Source of the DNA: Coriobacteriales bacterium OH1046
GTDB lineage: Bacteria; Actinomycetota; Coriobacteriia; Coriobacteriales; Atopobiaceae
NCBI GenBank assembly: GCA_004010535.1
Contig: RQYE01000006.1
Coordinates: 62,001 to 126,000 of the forward strand
Reading direction: 5' to 3'
Length of the DNA stretch: 64,000 nt
Both the position numbers and the translations under genes were made by a program. Every line of letters starts with the position of its first letter. The stretch's first letter is position 1. The notes under the pieces were generated by a model. It saw only the letters and a list, made by a program, of their open reading frames with translations. It made no database searches and was not told the origin of the DNA. Shown in pieces: positions 26,939-33,888 of the stretch.

Positions 26939-27050
26939 GGGTGACACCGCGTCATGGGGTGGGTGACACGCTGACAGGGGTCCTGCGGCCATCGGGTGAC
27001 ACGGTGTCACCCGTGGCGCCTCCTCGGGTGACGATCCGTCATGGGTCGAA
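26939..27050. other. Palindromic repeats, candidate replication origin or operator
   Basis: Four related sites built on the half-site GGGTGACA or its variant CCCATGACG lie within about 110 bp. The clearest is a 21-bp perfect palindrome, arms CGGGTGACAC and GTGTCACCCG around one base, at 26993-27013. Others are at 26939-26958, 26961-26977 and 27026-27046. They lie between and partly in the 3' end of the initiator gene, before the DnaC-like gene. That suits iterons bound by the initiator or an autoregulatory operator. Confidence 0.6.
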
Positions 27051-27410
27051 GAGCGACGGGTCGTGGCGCTTGGCGACGGTCCTCAGGGCCCTCTTCACGG
27101 GCTCCTCCGTCACCTCGTAGCGCTTCGTGATGCGGCCGTTCGGGAGCCGCCACTCGCCGAGGCACTCGATGAGCCCGCGAGATTCGAGGCCGGCGATGAC
27201 GCGGTTCACCTGGCGCTCGCTGATGCCGAGGAACTCCGCCGTGCCCCTGCGGCTCTCCCAGAAGGACCCTCCGGTGTCCTTGCAGAAGCCGAATATGCGC
27301 GCGTAGACGAGCAGCGACGTCCCCGTGAGCCCCATCCCCTCGGTCATGAAGCGGTAGACCTTCACGAACTCGGCCGCCCTGCTCTTACCGTCTCGTTCTC
27401 TGCGAGCCAT
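27039..27410 (-). CDS. Winged-helix replication initiator-like protein
   Basis: The 123-residue protein has a central winged-helix/HTH region (LTGTSLLVYARIFGFC, then GTAEFLGISERQVNRVIAGLESRGLIE), the layout of DnaD/RepA_N-type initiator N-terminal domains. The product is shorter than usual initiators. It could be a stripped-down Rep or a regulator. The start overlaps the upstream HTH gene by 26 bp, and a DnaC-like loader gene follows, which favours a replication role. Confidence 0.65.
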   Translation of the reverse strand: MARRERDGKSRAAEFVKVYRFMTEGMGLTGTSLLVYARIFGFCKDTGGSFWESRRGTAEFLGISERQVNRVIAGLESRGLIECLGEWRLPNGRITKRYEVTEEPVKRALRTVAKRHDPSLFDP

Positions 27411-27669
27411 GATTGGCCTTCTCGTCGTGCACCATCACCGTGTTCCGCATGAGCCACTCGCGCAGGTCGTCCTTGTGGATGAAGTAGCCCTTCGTCTGCC
27501 CTGGGAAGCAGCGGAACGGCATGGGGTCCTCGTCCCGCTCGATGTATGACCTGATCCTGTTCACGCTGACTCGCAGGAGCTGGCAGGTCTGCGTGATGGT
27601 GAAGTACTCCTCGGCAATTGCCCAGACGTAGATGGGGTTGAGTTGGGTGCTCTTTTCCTCGTCGATCAT
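27385..27669 (-). CDS. Excisionase-like HTH protein (94 residues)
   Basis: The small basic protein has a MerR/excisionase-type helix-turn-helix: EEYFTITQTCQLLRVSVNRIRSYIE followed by GYFIHKDDLREWLM. TAGGAGGAGACAG overlapping the upstream stop serves as ribosome site. Such proteins act as excisionase or as small regulators in ICEs. It stands directly before the replication initiator gene. Confidence 0.75.
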   Translation of the reverse strand: MIDEEKSTQLNPIYVWAIAEEYFTITQTCQLLRVSVNRIRSYIERDEDPMPFRCFPGQTKGYFIHKDDLREWLMRNTVMVHDEKANHGSQRTRR

Positions 27670-27681
27670 GACTGTCTCCTC

Positions 27682-27822
27682 CTACCTTGCGGTGGATTCG
27701 ACCAGCCGCCGAAGCGCCGTCTCGATGTCACCAGCCGGGTGTGTTTGAGCTGCGGTGGCTGGCCGTACCTGGTCGGTCGTGACGGGCTGAGCGAGGAGGG
27801 CTGCGGGCTTCAGGTCGAGCAT
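27682..27822 (-). CDS. Small 46-residue ORF between two HTH genes
   Basis: The frame starts 5 bp after the upstream stop, with GGAGGGTAGCGCC as a very good ribosome site. It ends where the ribosome site of the next gene begins. It encodes MLDLKPAALLAQPVTTD then a polar middle and an Arg-rich helix (IETALRRLVESTAR). I recognise no family. Its tight packing in the operon supports a real gene. Confidence 0.55.
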   Translation of the reverse strand: MLDLKPAALLAQPVTTDQVRPATAAQTHPAGDIETALRRLVESTAR

Positions 27823-27826
27823 GGCG

Positions 27827-28129
27827 CTACCCTCCGATCTCCTGGGACAGCATGGAGTCGAGGGCGCGCTTGCTGATGCGGATGTTTCGGCCGATGCGCT
27901 TCTCCGTGAGGACCCCGCGCCTCACCAAGCGATAGACGGTCTTCCGGGAGACATGGGCGTAGAGCTCGATGTCGCGCACGTCGAGCAGCAGGTCCATCCC
28001 CGCTGCCTCTGCGGCGGCGATGCGCGCGAGCCTCTCGTAGTCAGCCTCGTTTTGCGGGGAGAAGCGTTCCTCGCCGAGGGGGCGGGAGCTCTCCCCGGTG
28101 AATCCGAACGTGTACCTCTGGTGGGCCAT
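27827..28129 (-). CDS. HTH/excisionase-family DNA-binding protein
   Basis: I chose the ATG at 28129, which has GGAGG upstream; a TTG 15 bp earlier is possible. The 100-residue protein ends in an excisionase-type HTH: DVRDIELYAHVSRKTVYRLVRRGVLTEKRIGRNIRISKRALD. It is the first gene behind shared-type promoter B and leads a small operon with the 46-residue gene, another HTH gene and the replication genes. It resembles the gene at 28578-28862. Confidence 0.75.
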   Translation of the reverse strand: MAHQRYTFGFTGESSRPLGEERFSPQNEADYERLARIAAAEAAGMDLLLDVRDIELYAHVSRKTVYRLVRRGVLTEKRIGRNIRISKRALDSMLSQEIGG

Positions 28130-28206
28130 GTGCGCCTCCGTCAATCAGGTGGACTGCCGTGGACGCGCATGCCCCAGAGGGGACTCGCGTGACCGCGGAT
28201 GAGGCG

Positions 28207-28286
28207 TTTATAGGCCGCACGGGGGTATCGGCGCTGGGAACGGAGGTGTCGAAGTATCTGTAGGTATCCCGCGGTATCCGTGTCAC
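28207..28286 (-). promoter_or_regulatory. Shared-type promoter B, upstream of the HTH/replication operon
   Basis: On the minus strand, GTGACACGGATACC (28273-28286) is followed by GATA repeats ending in GATACTT (28252-28258), 39 bp, then TATAAA (28207-28212). The spacing is identical to promoters A and C. There is no -35 match. Confidence 0.7.
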
Positions 28287-28289
28287 AGA

Positions 28290-28577
28290 ATCGCCACGGG
28301 CTGGTATCTCATTGACGTCTTGTTTTGGTCCCCAGAGGCATGGGAGGGCAATCGGGTGTCCTGTGGTCTGTGTCCGGGGCCGAACCATCGCGCCCGGGAT
28401 CTAGATGGACCTCGATGCTGGGGAGTCCGATGTCTTGTCGCACAGTCTGCCCACGCCCGACCATCCCCTCGCCATGCAGAGGCAAGCGACATCCAGCATG
28501 TCCAGGCGCGCATGCGCCTTCGGACTGGCTTGATTAGAGGGTACTCATGGCCCCGGACACAAAATGACAGCTGAAGG
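28290..28577. other. Gene-free segment with 13-bp inverted repeats
   Basis: No gene is supported here. TGTGTCCGGGGCC at 28369-28381 is repeated exactly in inverse orientation at 28549-28561, and a smaller palindrome AGGCGC-GCAT-GCGCCT lies inside. The segment sits between the end of the 28.6-kb HTH gene and promoter B. It could encode a structured RNA, act as a terminator system or be an invertible piece. Confidence 0.4.
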
Positions 28578-28862
28578 CTACCTATTGCCCGTGACGTTCC
28601 CGAAGGCGGCGCTGGCAGCCTGCTTGTTGATGAGGATCTTTCTTCCGACGCGCTCGTGGGGGAGTTTCCCTCCCTCGATGAGTCGGTATATCCTTCGCCT
28701 GTCGACCTGGAAGTACAGCTCGACCGCTCGCACGTCGAGCCAGATCTCCGTGTCGGGCATCGAGGAATTGGCGAGCGACAGCCTGTCATGGTCCGCCTTG
28801 CATCGTGGGCGCAGGCGGTCTTCCCTGATCGCTCTTCTGGTTGCGGCGTCGATCCTGGGCAT
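28578..28862 (-). CDS. HTH/excisionase-family DNA-binding protein
   Basis: The ATG at 28862 is best supported: GAGGGAG lies 6 bp upstream. An in-frame ATG at 28880 has no ribosome site. The 94-residue basic protein has a C-terminal excisionase-type HTH (DVRAVELYFQVDRRRIYRLIEGGKLPHERVGRKILINKQ), closely similar in design to the gene at 27827-28129, including the preceding acidic WLDVRAVELY segment. It is the gene closest to the attachment site and lies behind shared-type promoter C. A role in excision or in switching the element is likely. Confidence 0.78.
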   Translation of the reverse strand: MPRIDAATRRAIREDRLRPRCKADHDRLSLANSSMPDTEIWLDVRAVELYFQVDRRRIYRLIEGGKLPHERVGRKILINKQAASAAFGNVTGNR

Positions 28863-28913
28863 CGTCTTCTCCCTCGTCATGGTGAATGGGCTCGCAAGGA
28901 GAGGGTCTGCCCC

Positions 28914-28993
28914 TTTATAGGATCTGGAGATGGTCACTGCCTGCTGGCAGGGAAGTTCAGCTATCACGCGCGATCAGATGGTATCCGCGTCAC
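28914..28993 (-). promoter_or_regulatory. Shared-type promoter C, upstream of the end-proximal HTH gene
   Basis: On the minus strand, GTGACGCGGATACC (28980-28993) precedes GATC and GATAGCT (28959-28965), then 39 bp, then TATAAA (28914-28919). The layout is the same as promoters A and B. Confidence 0.7.
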
Positions 28994-29054
28994 GAAACCT
29001 GCACGTTTGTTGCTTTGGGGAAACTGTCGTGTTTGCGCAGCTCAGATGCTCTGC

Positions 29055-29084
29055 TTGTGGCCACTTGTGGCCAGCTTGTGGCCA
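29055..29084. repeat. Three TTGTGGCCA repeats left of tRNA-Pro, candidate integrase arm sites
   Basis: TTGTGGCCA occurs at 29055-29063, 29065-29073 and 29076-29084, with about 10-11 bp periodicity. A related group lies at 29350-29392. Each group is 75-90 bp left of a copy of the 40-bp tRNA-derived repeat, the usual layout of tyrosine-integrase arm sites near a core site. Confidence 0.55.
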
Positions 29085-29092
29085 GAGCTAAA

Positions 29093-29124
29093 GAAAAAGG
29101 TCAGGGGAATTACTCCCCTGACCT
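29093..29124 (-). terminator. Rho-independent terminator after tRNA-Pro
   Basis: Perfect 10-bp arms AGGTCAGGGG and CCCCTGACCT (29098-29124) lie directly after the tRNA on its strand, followed by TTTTTCTTT. This is a standard terminator for the tRNA transcript. Confidence 0.9.
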
Positions 29125-29133
29125 GCGATTTCA

Positions 29134-29210
29134 TGGTCGGGACGACTGGATTCGAACCAGCGGCCTCACGGTCCCGAACCGTGCGCGCTACCAAACTGCG
29201 CCACGTCCCG
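29134..29210 (-). tRNA. tRNA-Pro (anticodon CGG)
   Basis: The minus strand folds as a full 77-nt tRNA: acceptor CGGGACG/CGTCCCG with encoded 3' CCA, D-arm GGCGCAGTTTGGTAGCGC, and anticodon stem CACGG/CCGTG with loop TTCGGGA. The loop gives anticodon CGG, which reads the proline codon CCG. The T-arm GCTGGTTCGAATCCAGT completes it. Its 5' half is repeated at 29467-29506, so it is the insertion target of the element. Confidence 0.96.
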
Positions 29211-29349
29211 ACATAGTGCCATATGTCAACTCTCCGGAGGGCACGTCTCCGGTGTCTCCGAACGACCGCCTGCGAACTCCAGTCGACCGTCCATCGACGC
29301 CCTGCGAATCGGTTAAGCGGCGGCGCCGCAAACCCGTTCCGCGCGGGTT

Positions 29350-29392
29350 TTGTGGCCACGTTTGTGGCCACGCTGTGGCCCGTTTGTGGCCA
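29350..29392. repeat. Second group of TGTGGCC repeats, candidate integrase arm sites
   Basis: TTGTGGCCA is found at 29350-29358, 29362-29370 and 29384-29392, with a variant CTGTGGCCC at 29373-29381. The step is about 11 bp. The group lies about 75 bp left of the second 40-bp core copy. Confidence 0.55.
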
Positions 29393-29466
29393 ACAACACA
29401 CCAACGAGCCGTTTACCTGCGACTCCTCGGCTTTGGGAATTAGGTAGTGAAACTACGTTCCCTAGC

Positions 29467-29506
29467 TCCCGAACCGTGCGCGCTACCAAACTGCGCCACG
29501 TCCCGA
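29467..29506. repeat. 40-bp direct repeat of the 5' half of tRNA-Pro (attachment site copy)
   Basis: Bases 29467-29506 are identical to 29172-29211, which cover the acceptor, D-arm and anticodon part of tRNA-Pro. The copy lacks the 3' half, so it is not a working tRNA. It marks a recombination junction; the chromosome begins to its right. A small hairpin, GGGAA..GTAGT/ACTAC..TTCCC (29435-29462), adjoins it. Confidence 0.8.
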
Positions 29507-29587
29507 TTGCGGGATACATACTAGCAGATTATCAACCCCCCTGTGTCGGGAAACCACGGGCAAGGACAGCAAATCCGGAGTATGCCG

Positions 29588-29914
29588 CTACACCTGCGCG
29601 ACCACGAGCGAACCCGAACCGGGGCTGACCACGACGCGACCGCTCACACTGCCGCGTTCATCGAAGAATACCATGTCGACGCGCTCATCGACGTATTCAA
29701 CGTCGATGACGCCCTCCCAGCGTCCGATCTCCTCGCCCGTCGCGGAGTAGAGCGTCACCACGCGCTCGACGCCGCGACCGTACTCAGCCTCCCAGCGCGA
29801 AACCGTGCGGCTGCACGAGGAGCTGTTCACGGCCAGCCAGACGAGGAATGCAACGACCGCGAAAGCGAGGATCGCCGTTACGGTGCCGATCTTCTTGACG
29901 ACCTTGGTGTCCAT
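29588..29914 (-). CDS. Small exported or membrane-anchored protein
   Basis: The 108-residue product has a basic start and one hydrophobic helix (VTAILAFAVVAFLVWLAV), then a Cys-containing SSSCSRTVSRWEAEYGRGVERVVTLYSATGEEIGRW segment and beta strands. The form resembles small DUF5052-like proteins of Gram-positive bacteria and phages, which are membrane-linked and of unknown role. GGGGAGG lies 6 bp before the ATG. It is the first chromosomal gene after the attachment site. Confidence 0.7.
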   Translation of the reverse strand: MDTKVVKKIGTVTAILAFAVVAFLVWLAVNSSSCSRTVSRWEAEYGRGVERVVTLYSATGEEIGRWEGVIDVEYVDERVDMVFFDERGSVSGRVVVSPGSGSLVVAQV

Positions 29915-30096
29915 GGAATACCTCCCCTTACCGGTATCTTTTAGCCAAACAACCTAGAGTCCATCCACGCCGCGAGCACGGATATCTCGTTGATTATCCT
30001 CCAAAATCGCCGCCGATGCACTGCGCGCAGCGCCCTGAGCCGCAGCCCCGTGCGCTATGATGGGCATGATAACCATTCCGCTCTCGGGGAGGCATC

Positions 30097-31608
30097 ATGA
30101 GCGAGTTCATGGACATCATCACGGCCGATAACCTCACCTACAAGCAGAAGGTCCTCAAGCTTGCGCAGGCAGCCGAGAACAGCGAGCACCCCATCCCCAC
30201 CACGCCCGCGTTCGATCGCTTCTTCTCGCGCGACGCCATCTGCGACATGCACGAGGGCAATGCACCCTACCGCGCGCGCTACATCTGCGTGGACTTCCAG
30301 AAATTCGCACGCCAAGGCAGCGATTTCCTGCGCCTCGATGCGCCCGAGAACCTTGACGACCTGCTCTTCAACCTCGAGGTGCTCTATGAGAACATCCCGA
30401 GCGTCACCGGGCGGCCCGTCTACTGCGGCCAGCTCGACAAGATCATCGATCCCTTCCTCGGCGACCTTTCAGACGAGGAGATCCTGCCGCGCCTCAAGCG
30501 CTTCCTGAATTTCATCGACCGCACCGTGGCGAGCGGCTACTGCCATGCCAACATCGGCCCGGAGGAGACGCGCGCGGGCAGGCTCCTGCTCGAGGCCGAC
30601 GCCGAGGTTCAGAACGCCGTCCCCAACTTCACCATCAAGTACGATCCCGCAATCACGTCTGACGATTTCGCGCGCCTCTGCCTCAAGACCGCCATGCGCT
30701 GCGCCAATCCCGCCTTCGCCAATCACCGCCTGCTCAAAGACACCTACCCCGTGCCCGAGGCGGGCTATCCCGACGGCTACACGATCGTCTCCTGCTACAA
30801 CGTGCTGCCCGTCCGCGGCGGCGCCTACTGCCTCGATCGCGTCAAGCTCAGCCGGCTCGCCGATATGGCGGGTTCGGTCGACGAGTTCATGGACAAGCTC
30901 CTTCCCGAGGCCACAGCCGCGCTCCTCGAGTACATGAACGCGCGTGTGACCTTCCTCGTCGAGAAATCCAGCTTCTTCCAATCGTCGTTCCTCGTGCGCG
31001 AGGGCCTCATCGAACGCGAGCGTTTCTGCGGCATGTTCGGCGTGATCGGCATGCACGAGTGCATCGAGAAGCTCCTCGGCCCCGGCCATACGTACGGGAC
31101 AGACGACGAGGCCAACGACCTCGCCGATGCCATCATGGGCAAGGTCACCGCCCAGGTACTCGACTTCCCCGCCGTCTACTCCGAGATCGGCGGCGACCAC
31201 TACCTGATGCACGCGCAGGCGGGTTTCGGCGACCAGCTCGAATCCACCCCGGGCGTGCGCATCCGCGTGGGCGACGAGCCCGAGGTCTTCTACGACCACC
31301 TCCGCCACAGCGCACGCATGCACCGCTTCTTCACCGCCGGCGTCTCCGACATCTTCCCCGTGGAGCCCACCGCCGCAGGCAACCTCGACGCACTGCTCGA
31401 CGTGATCAAGGGAGCCTTCGCCATCGACGACAAATACCTCTCGTTCTACCCATCGGATTCCGACCTCGTACGCATCACGGGCTTCCTCGTGAAGCGCTCC
31501 GAGATGGAGAAGTTCGCAGCAGGAAAGGCGGTCCTTGCCGACACGAGCCACGACGGGGAAGGCAACTGGCGCGCCAACGCGCTCGGCGATCGCAAGGTCC
31601 GCCTGTAG
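30097..31608 (+). CDS. yjjI: YjjI-family glycyl radical enzyme
   Basis: The 503-residue protein matches the YjjI family in length and pattern. The active-site cysteine is probably Cys233 in TIVSCYNVLP. The glycyl radical motif RITGFLVKRS lies near the C-terminus with Gly462 as radical site. Such enzymes do radical chemistry under anaerobic conditions; the substrate of YjjI is not established. The activase gene follows 12 bp downstream. GGGGAGGCATC precedes the ATG, and TATGAT at 30056-30061 may be the -10 of the operon. Confidence 0.92.
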   Translation: MSEFMDIITADNLTYKQKVLKLAQAAENSEHPIPTTPAFDRFFSRDAICDMHEGNAPYRARYICVDFQKFARQGSDFLRLDAPENLDDLLFNLEVLYENIPSVTGRPVYCGQLDKIIDPFLGDLSDEEILPRLKRFLNFIDRTVASGYCHANIGPEETRAGRLLLEADAEVQNAVPNFTIKYDPAITSDDFARLCLKTAMRCANPAFANHRLLKDTYPVPEAGYPDGYTIVSCYNVLPVRGGAYCLDRVKLSRLADMAGSVDEFMDKLLPEATAALLEYMNARVTFLVEKSSFFQSSFLVREGLIERERFCGMFGVIGMHECIEKLLGPGHTYGTDDEANDLADAIMGKVTAQVLDFPAVYSEIGGDHYLMHAQAGFGDQLESTPGVRIRVGDEPEVFYDHLRHSARMHRFFTAGVSDIFPVEPTAAGNLDALLDVIKGAFAIDDKYLSFYPSDSDLVRITGFLVKRSEMEKFAAGKAVLADTSHDGEGNWRANALGDRKVRL

Positions 31609-31620
31609 GGGGCGCCTGCC

Positions 31621-32460
31621 ATGGCCTGCCGCGCCCCCGTCAACAGGATCATCCCCTTCTCGCTGGTCGATGGGCCGGGTGCACGCTGCTCGGTCTTCCT
31701 CCAAGGCTGCAATATCGCCTGCACCTACTGCCACAACCCCGAGACGCAGCGGCTCTGCGTGGGCTGCGGCGTCTGCGTCGAGTCCTGCCCCGCAGGTGCG
31801 CTCTCACGTGCAGACGGCAGCGTGATATGGGATCGGACCGCGTGCGTGGCATGCGACACCTGCATCGAGGTCTGCGAGCACCGCGCGAGCCCGCGCATCG
31901 CATGGCAGACGCCCGAGGAGATCTTCGGGATCGTGCGCGGCTACGCACCCTTCATCCGCGGCATCACGGTCTCGGGCGGCGAGTGCATGCTCTACCCCGG
32001 CTTCCTGCGCGAGCTCTTCTCGCTCTGCAAAGCTGTCGGACTCGGTACCCTCATCGACTCCAACGGCACGATCGATTTCGCCGCGCATGAGGATCTTCTC
32101 GCTGTGAGCGACGGCATCATGCTCGATGTGAAGGCTTGGGACCCGGACGTATTCTCCAAACTGACCGGCGGGGACGTGGCACCTGTCAAGCGCAACCTCG
32201 CGTTCCTCGCCGAGCGCGGCAGGATCGAGGAGCTGCGCGTGGTGGTGATCGACGGCTGGACCGATCCCGAGGACACGCTCGCCGGCATGGCCGGGCTGCT
32301 GGGGGAGCGCACGGGTGCCCAGCGCCTGCGCCTGACGAAGTTCCGCCGCTTCGGCGTGCGCGGACCGCTCGCAGACGCGCCCTCCCCCACCGATGAGCGC
32401 ATGGCCGCACTGGTGAGGCTGGCCGAACGCCTCGGCTTCGCCGATATCGTGCTGAGCTGA
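31621..32460 (+). CDS. yjjW: YjjW-family glycyl radical enzyme activase (radical SAM)
   Basis: The 279-residue enzyme has the radical SAM cluster motif CNIACTYC (Cys30, 34, 37) and then two ferredoxin-type 4Fe-4S motifs (CVGCGVCVESC and CVACDTCIEVC, about 49-85), as in glycyl radical activases of the YjjW and PFL-AE types. It forms the glycyl radical on the YjjI-like enzyme encoded directly upstream. AGGGGGCGCC before the ATG serves as ribosome site. The gene converges with the ribbon-helix-helix gene. Confidence 0.93.
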   Translation: MACRAPVNRIIPFSLVDGPGARCSVFLQGCNIACTYCHNPETQRLCVGCGVCVESCPAGALSRADGSVIWDRTACVACDTCIEVCEHRASPRIAWQTPEEIFGIVRGYAPFIRGITVSGGECMLYPGFLRELFSLCKAVGLGTLIDSNGTIDFAAHEDLLAVSDGIMLDVKAWDPDVFSKLTGGDVAPVKRNLAFLAERGRIEELRVVVIDGWTDPEDTLAGMAGLLGERTGAQRLRLTKFRRFGVRGPLADAPSPTDERMAALVRLAERLGFADIVLS

Positions 32461-32474
32461 GCCGGCTCCTGCGG

Positions 32475-32675
32475 TCAAATCGTCTCCAGATCGTCTCGGC
32501 CCGTATCCTCAGGCGTGCGCCCGCCCTTCTCGGGCAGGCGCCCCGCCTTCTTGAGGGCAGCGCGCAGGATCCACTCGACCTGACCGTTGGCGCTGCGCAT
32601 CTCATCGGTGGCCCAGCGCTCCACAGCGCCCCAGATCTCGGGATCGATGCGCAGCGGATACTGTTTGCGGGCCAT
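32475..32675 (-). CDS. Ribbon-helix-helix (Arc-like) DNA-binding protein
   Basis: The 66-residue protein begins ARKQYPLRIDPEIWGAVERWATDEMRSANGQVEWILRAALKK, the strand-helix-helix pattern of Arc/MetJ-type regulators. The tail is charged and likely flexible. It starts 15 bp after the SPFH gene with AGAGGATGGG upstream, so both are one operon. It may control that operon. Confidence 0.82.
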   Translation of the reverse strand: MARKQYPLRIDPEIWGAVERWATDEMRSANGQVEWILRAALKKAGRLPEKGGRTPEDTGRDDLETI

Positions 32676-32690
32676 ATTCCCATCCTCTTG

Positions 32691-33695
32691 CTAGTAGAGG
32701 CTGCCGGCGTTGAGGACCGGCTGCGCGTCGGACTCGCCGCAGAGGACCACCATGAGATTGGAGGCCATCGTCGCCTTGCGATCCTCGTCGAAGTCCACGA
32801 CCCCGTTATCCGAGAGCTCGGTGAGCGCCATGTCGACCATGGAAACGGCACCCTCCACGATCTTCTTCCGAGCCGCGATGATGGCCTCGGCCTGCTGGCG
32901 GCGCAGCATGGCTTGGGCTATCTCGGGCGCATAGGCGAGATGGGTGAGGCGCGCATCCTCCACGGAGACGCCTGCGGGGGCAAGGCGTCGATCGAGCTCG
33001 GCCTTGAGCGCCGACGAGACCTCCTCGATGTTGGAGCGCAGCGTGATGGCAGAGCTGGAGGTGTCGTCATCCTCCATGTGGTCGTAGGCGTAGACGCTGG
33101 CCACATGGCGCAGGGCCGTCTCCACCTGCATGCTCACATAGGACTCGTAGTCATCGACGTCGAAGACGGCCTTGGCGGTATCCACCACGCGCCATACCAC
33201 CACGGTCGCGATCTCGATGGGGTTGCCCATCTTGTCGTTGACCTTGATGCGCTCGCCGTTGTGGGTGCGGGCGCGCAGCGAGATGACCGAACGGTGCTTG
33301 CGTCCCCCGAGGTTGACCTTGAGCTTCTCCTCCCCCACCTCGACGCCGGAGTGCTCGGAAGGCTCCTCGCCCAGGTTCTTCGAGTAGAATGGGTTCGCCC
33401 AGCGCAGGCCCTCGTCGCGGACGGTTCCCGCATAGCTGCCGAAGAGCACGCACACGCGGGCCTGGCCCGGCTGGAGTGTGAAGAATCCATTGGTGACGAC
33501 GATCGCGACGACGAGGACCACGACGCTCGCGAACATCGTGGAAAACCCGGCGGCGTAGCCAGCACCCAGCTCATCCGCCTCTGCGAGCAGGGAGATCGAG
33601 CATACCATCAGGGCGACAGAGGTCGCGTACAGCACGATCGTGGCGATCAGCATCGCCCATCCGCTTGCCGCATGCGCCTTCTTCTCAACGCTCAT
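32691..33695 (-). CDS. SPFH/Band-7 domain membrane protein
   Basis: The ATG at 33695 has AAAGGTAG upstream, and a strong promoter at 33766-33794 rules out the more distant in-frame starts. The 334-residue product has two membrane helices (about 12-34 and 44-62), then an SPFH core: [33 protein letters not shown], a strand with [25 protein letters not shown], and the flotillin-like helix [30 protein letters not shown] proteins make membrane microdomains or scaffold proteases; the cargo here is unknown. The RHH gene follows. Confidence 0.88.
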   Translation of the reverse strand: MSVEKKAHAASGWAMLIATIVLYATSVALMVCSISLLAEADELGAGYAAGFSTMFASVVVLVVAIVVTNGFFTLQPGQARVCVLFGSYAGTVRDEGLRWANPFYSKNLGEEPSEHSGVEVGEEKLKVNLGGRKHRSVISLRARTHNGERIKVNDKMGNPIEIATVVVWRVVDTAKAVFDVDDYESYVSMQVETALRHVASVYAYDHMEDDDTSSSAITLRSNIEEVSSALKAELDRRLAPAGVSVEDARLTHLAYAPEIAQAMLRRQQAEAIIAARKKIVEGAVSMVDMALTELSDNGVVDFDEDRKATMASNLMVVLCGESDAQPVLNAGSLY

Positions 33696-33765
33696 ATCCG
33701 TACTACCTTTCATGTGCGAGGCGCGAGCCTCCCCTGCGGAGGCGCTGCCCTCGTTATCTGATTGC

Positions 33766-33794
33766 ATTATGATATCAGTTTGATAGCTTGTCAA
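33766..33794 (-). promoter_or_regulatory. Sigma-70 type promoter of the SPFH operon
   Basis: The minus strand has TTGACA (33789-33794), a 17-bp spacer and CATAAT (33766-33771). This is a near-consensus housekeeping promoter, about 70 bp upstream of the chosen start codon. Confidence 0.8.
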
Positions 33795-33835
33795 CAGAAG
33801 CGACAAGGGATGTGACAAGCGTGACAAGGGGACAC

Positions 33836-33870
33836 AAGCGTGACAAGGGGACAGGTCACTTGTCACGCTT
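33836..33870. terminator. Hairpin with 12-bp arms, terminator-like, part of a dispersed repeat
   Basis: Arms AAGCGTGACAAG and CTTGTCACGCTT enclose 11 nt and are followed by TT on the plus strand. GTGACAAG-type units repeat several times just before it (33811-33847). A 21-bp part (33847-33867) recurs exactly at 42822-42842. Confidence 0.55.
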
Positions 33871-33888
33871 TTAACAGTCCGAGAAGCC

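Noticed and set aside
29055-29392. CRISPR-like array suggested by repeated TTGTGGCCA units
   Set aside because: The units are only 9 bp with 1-3 bp between them and sit next to tRNA-derived core sites, so arm-type sites are the better reading.
29467-29506. Second tRNA gene
   Set aside because: Only the 5' half is present; no T-arm, acceptor 3' strand or CCA follows.
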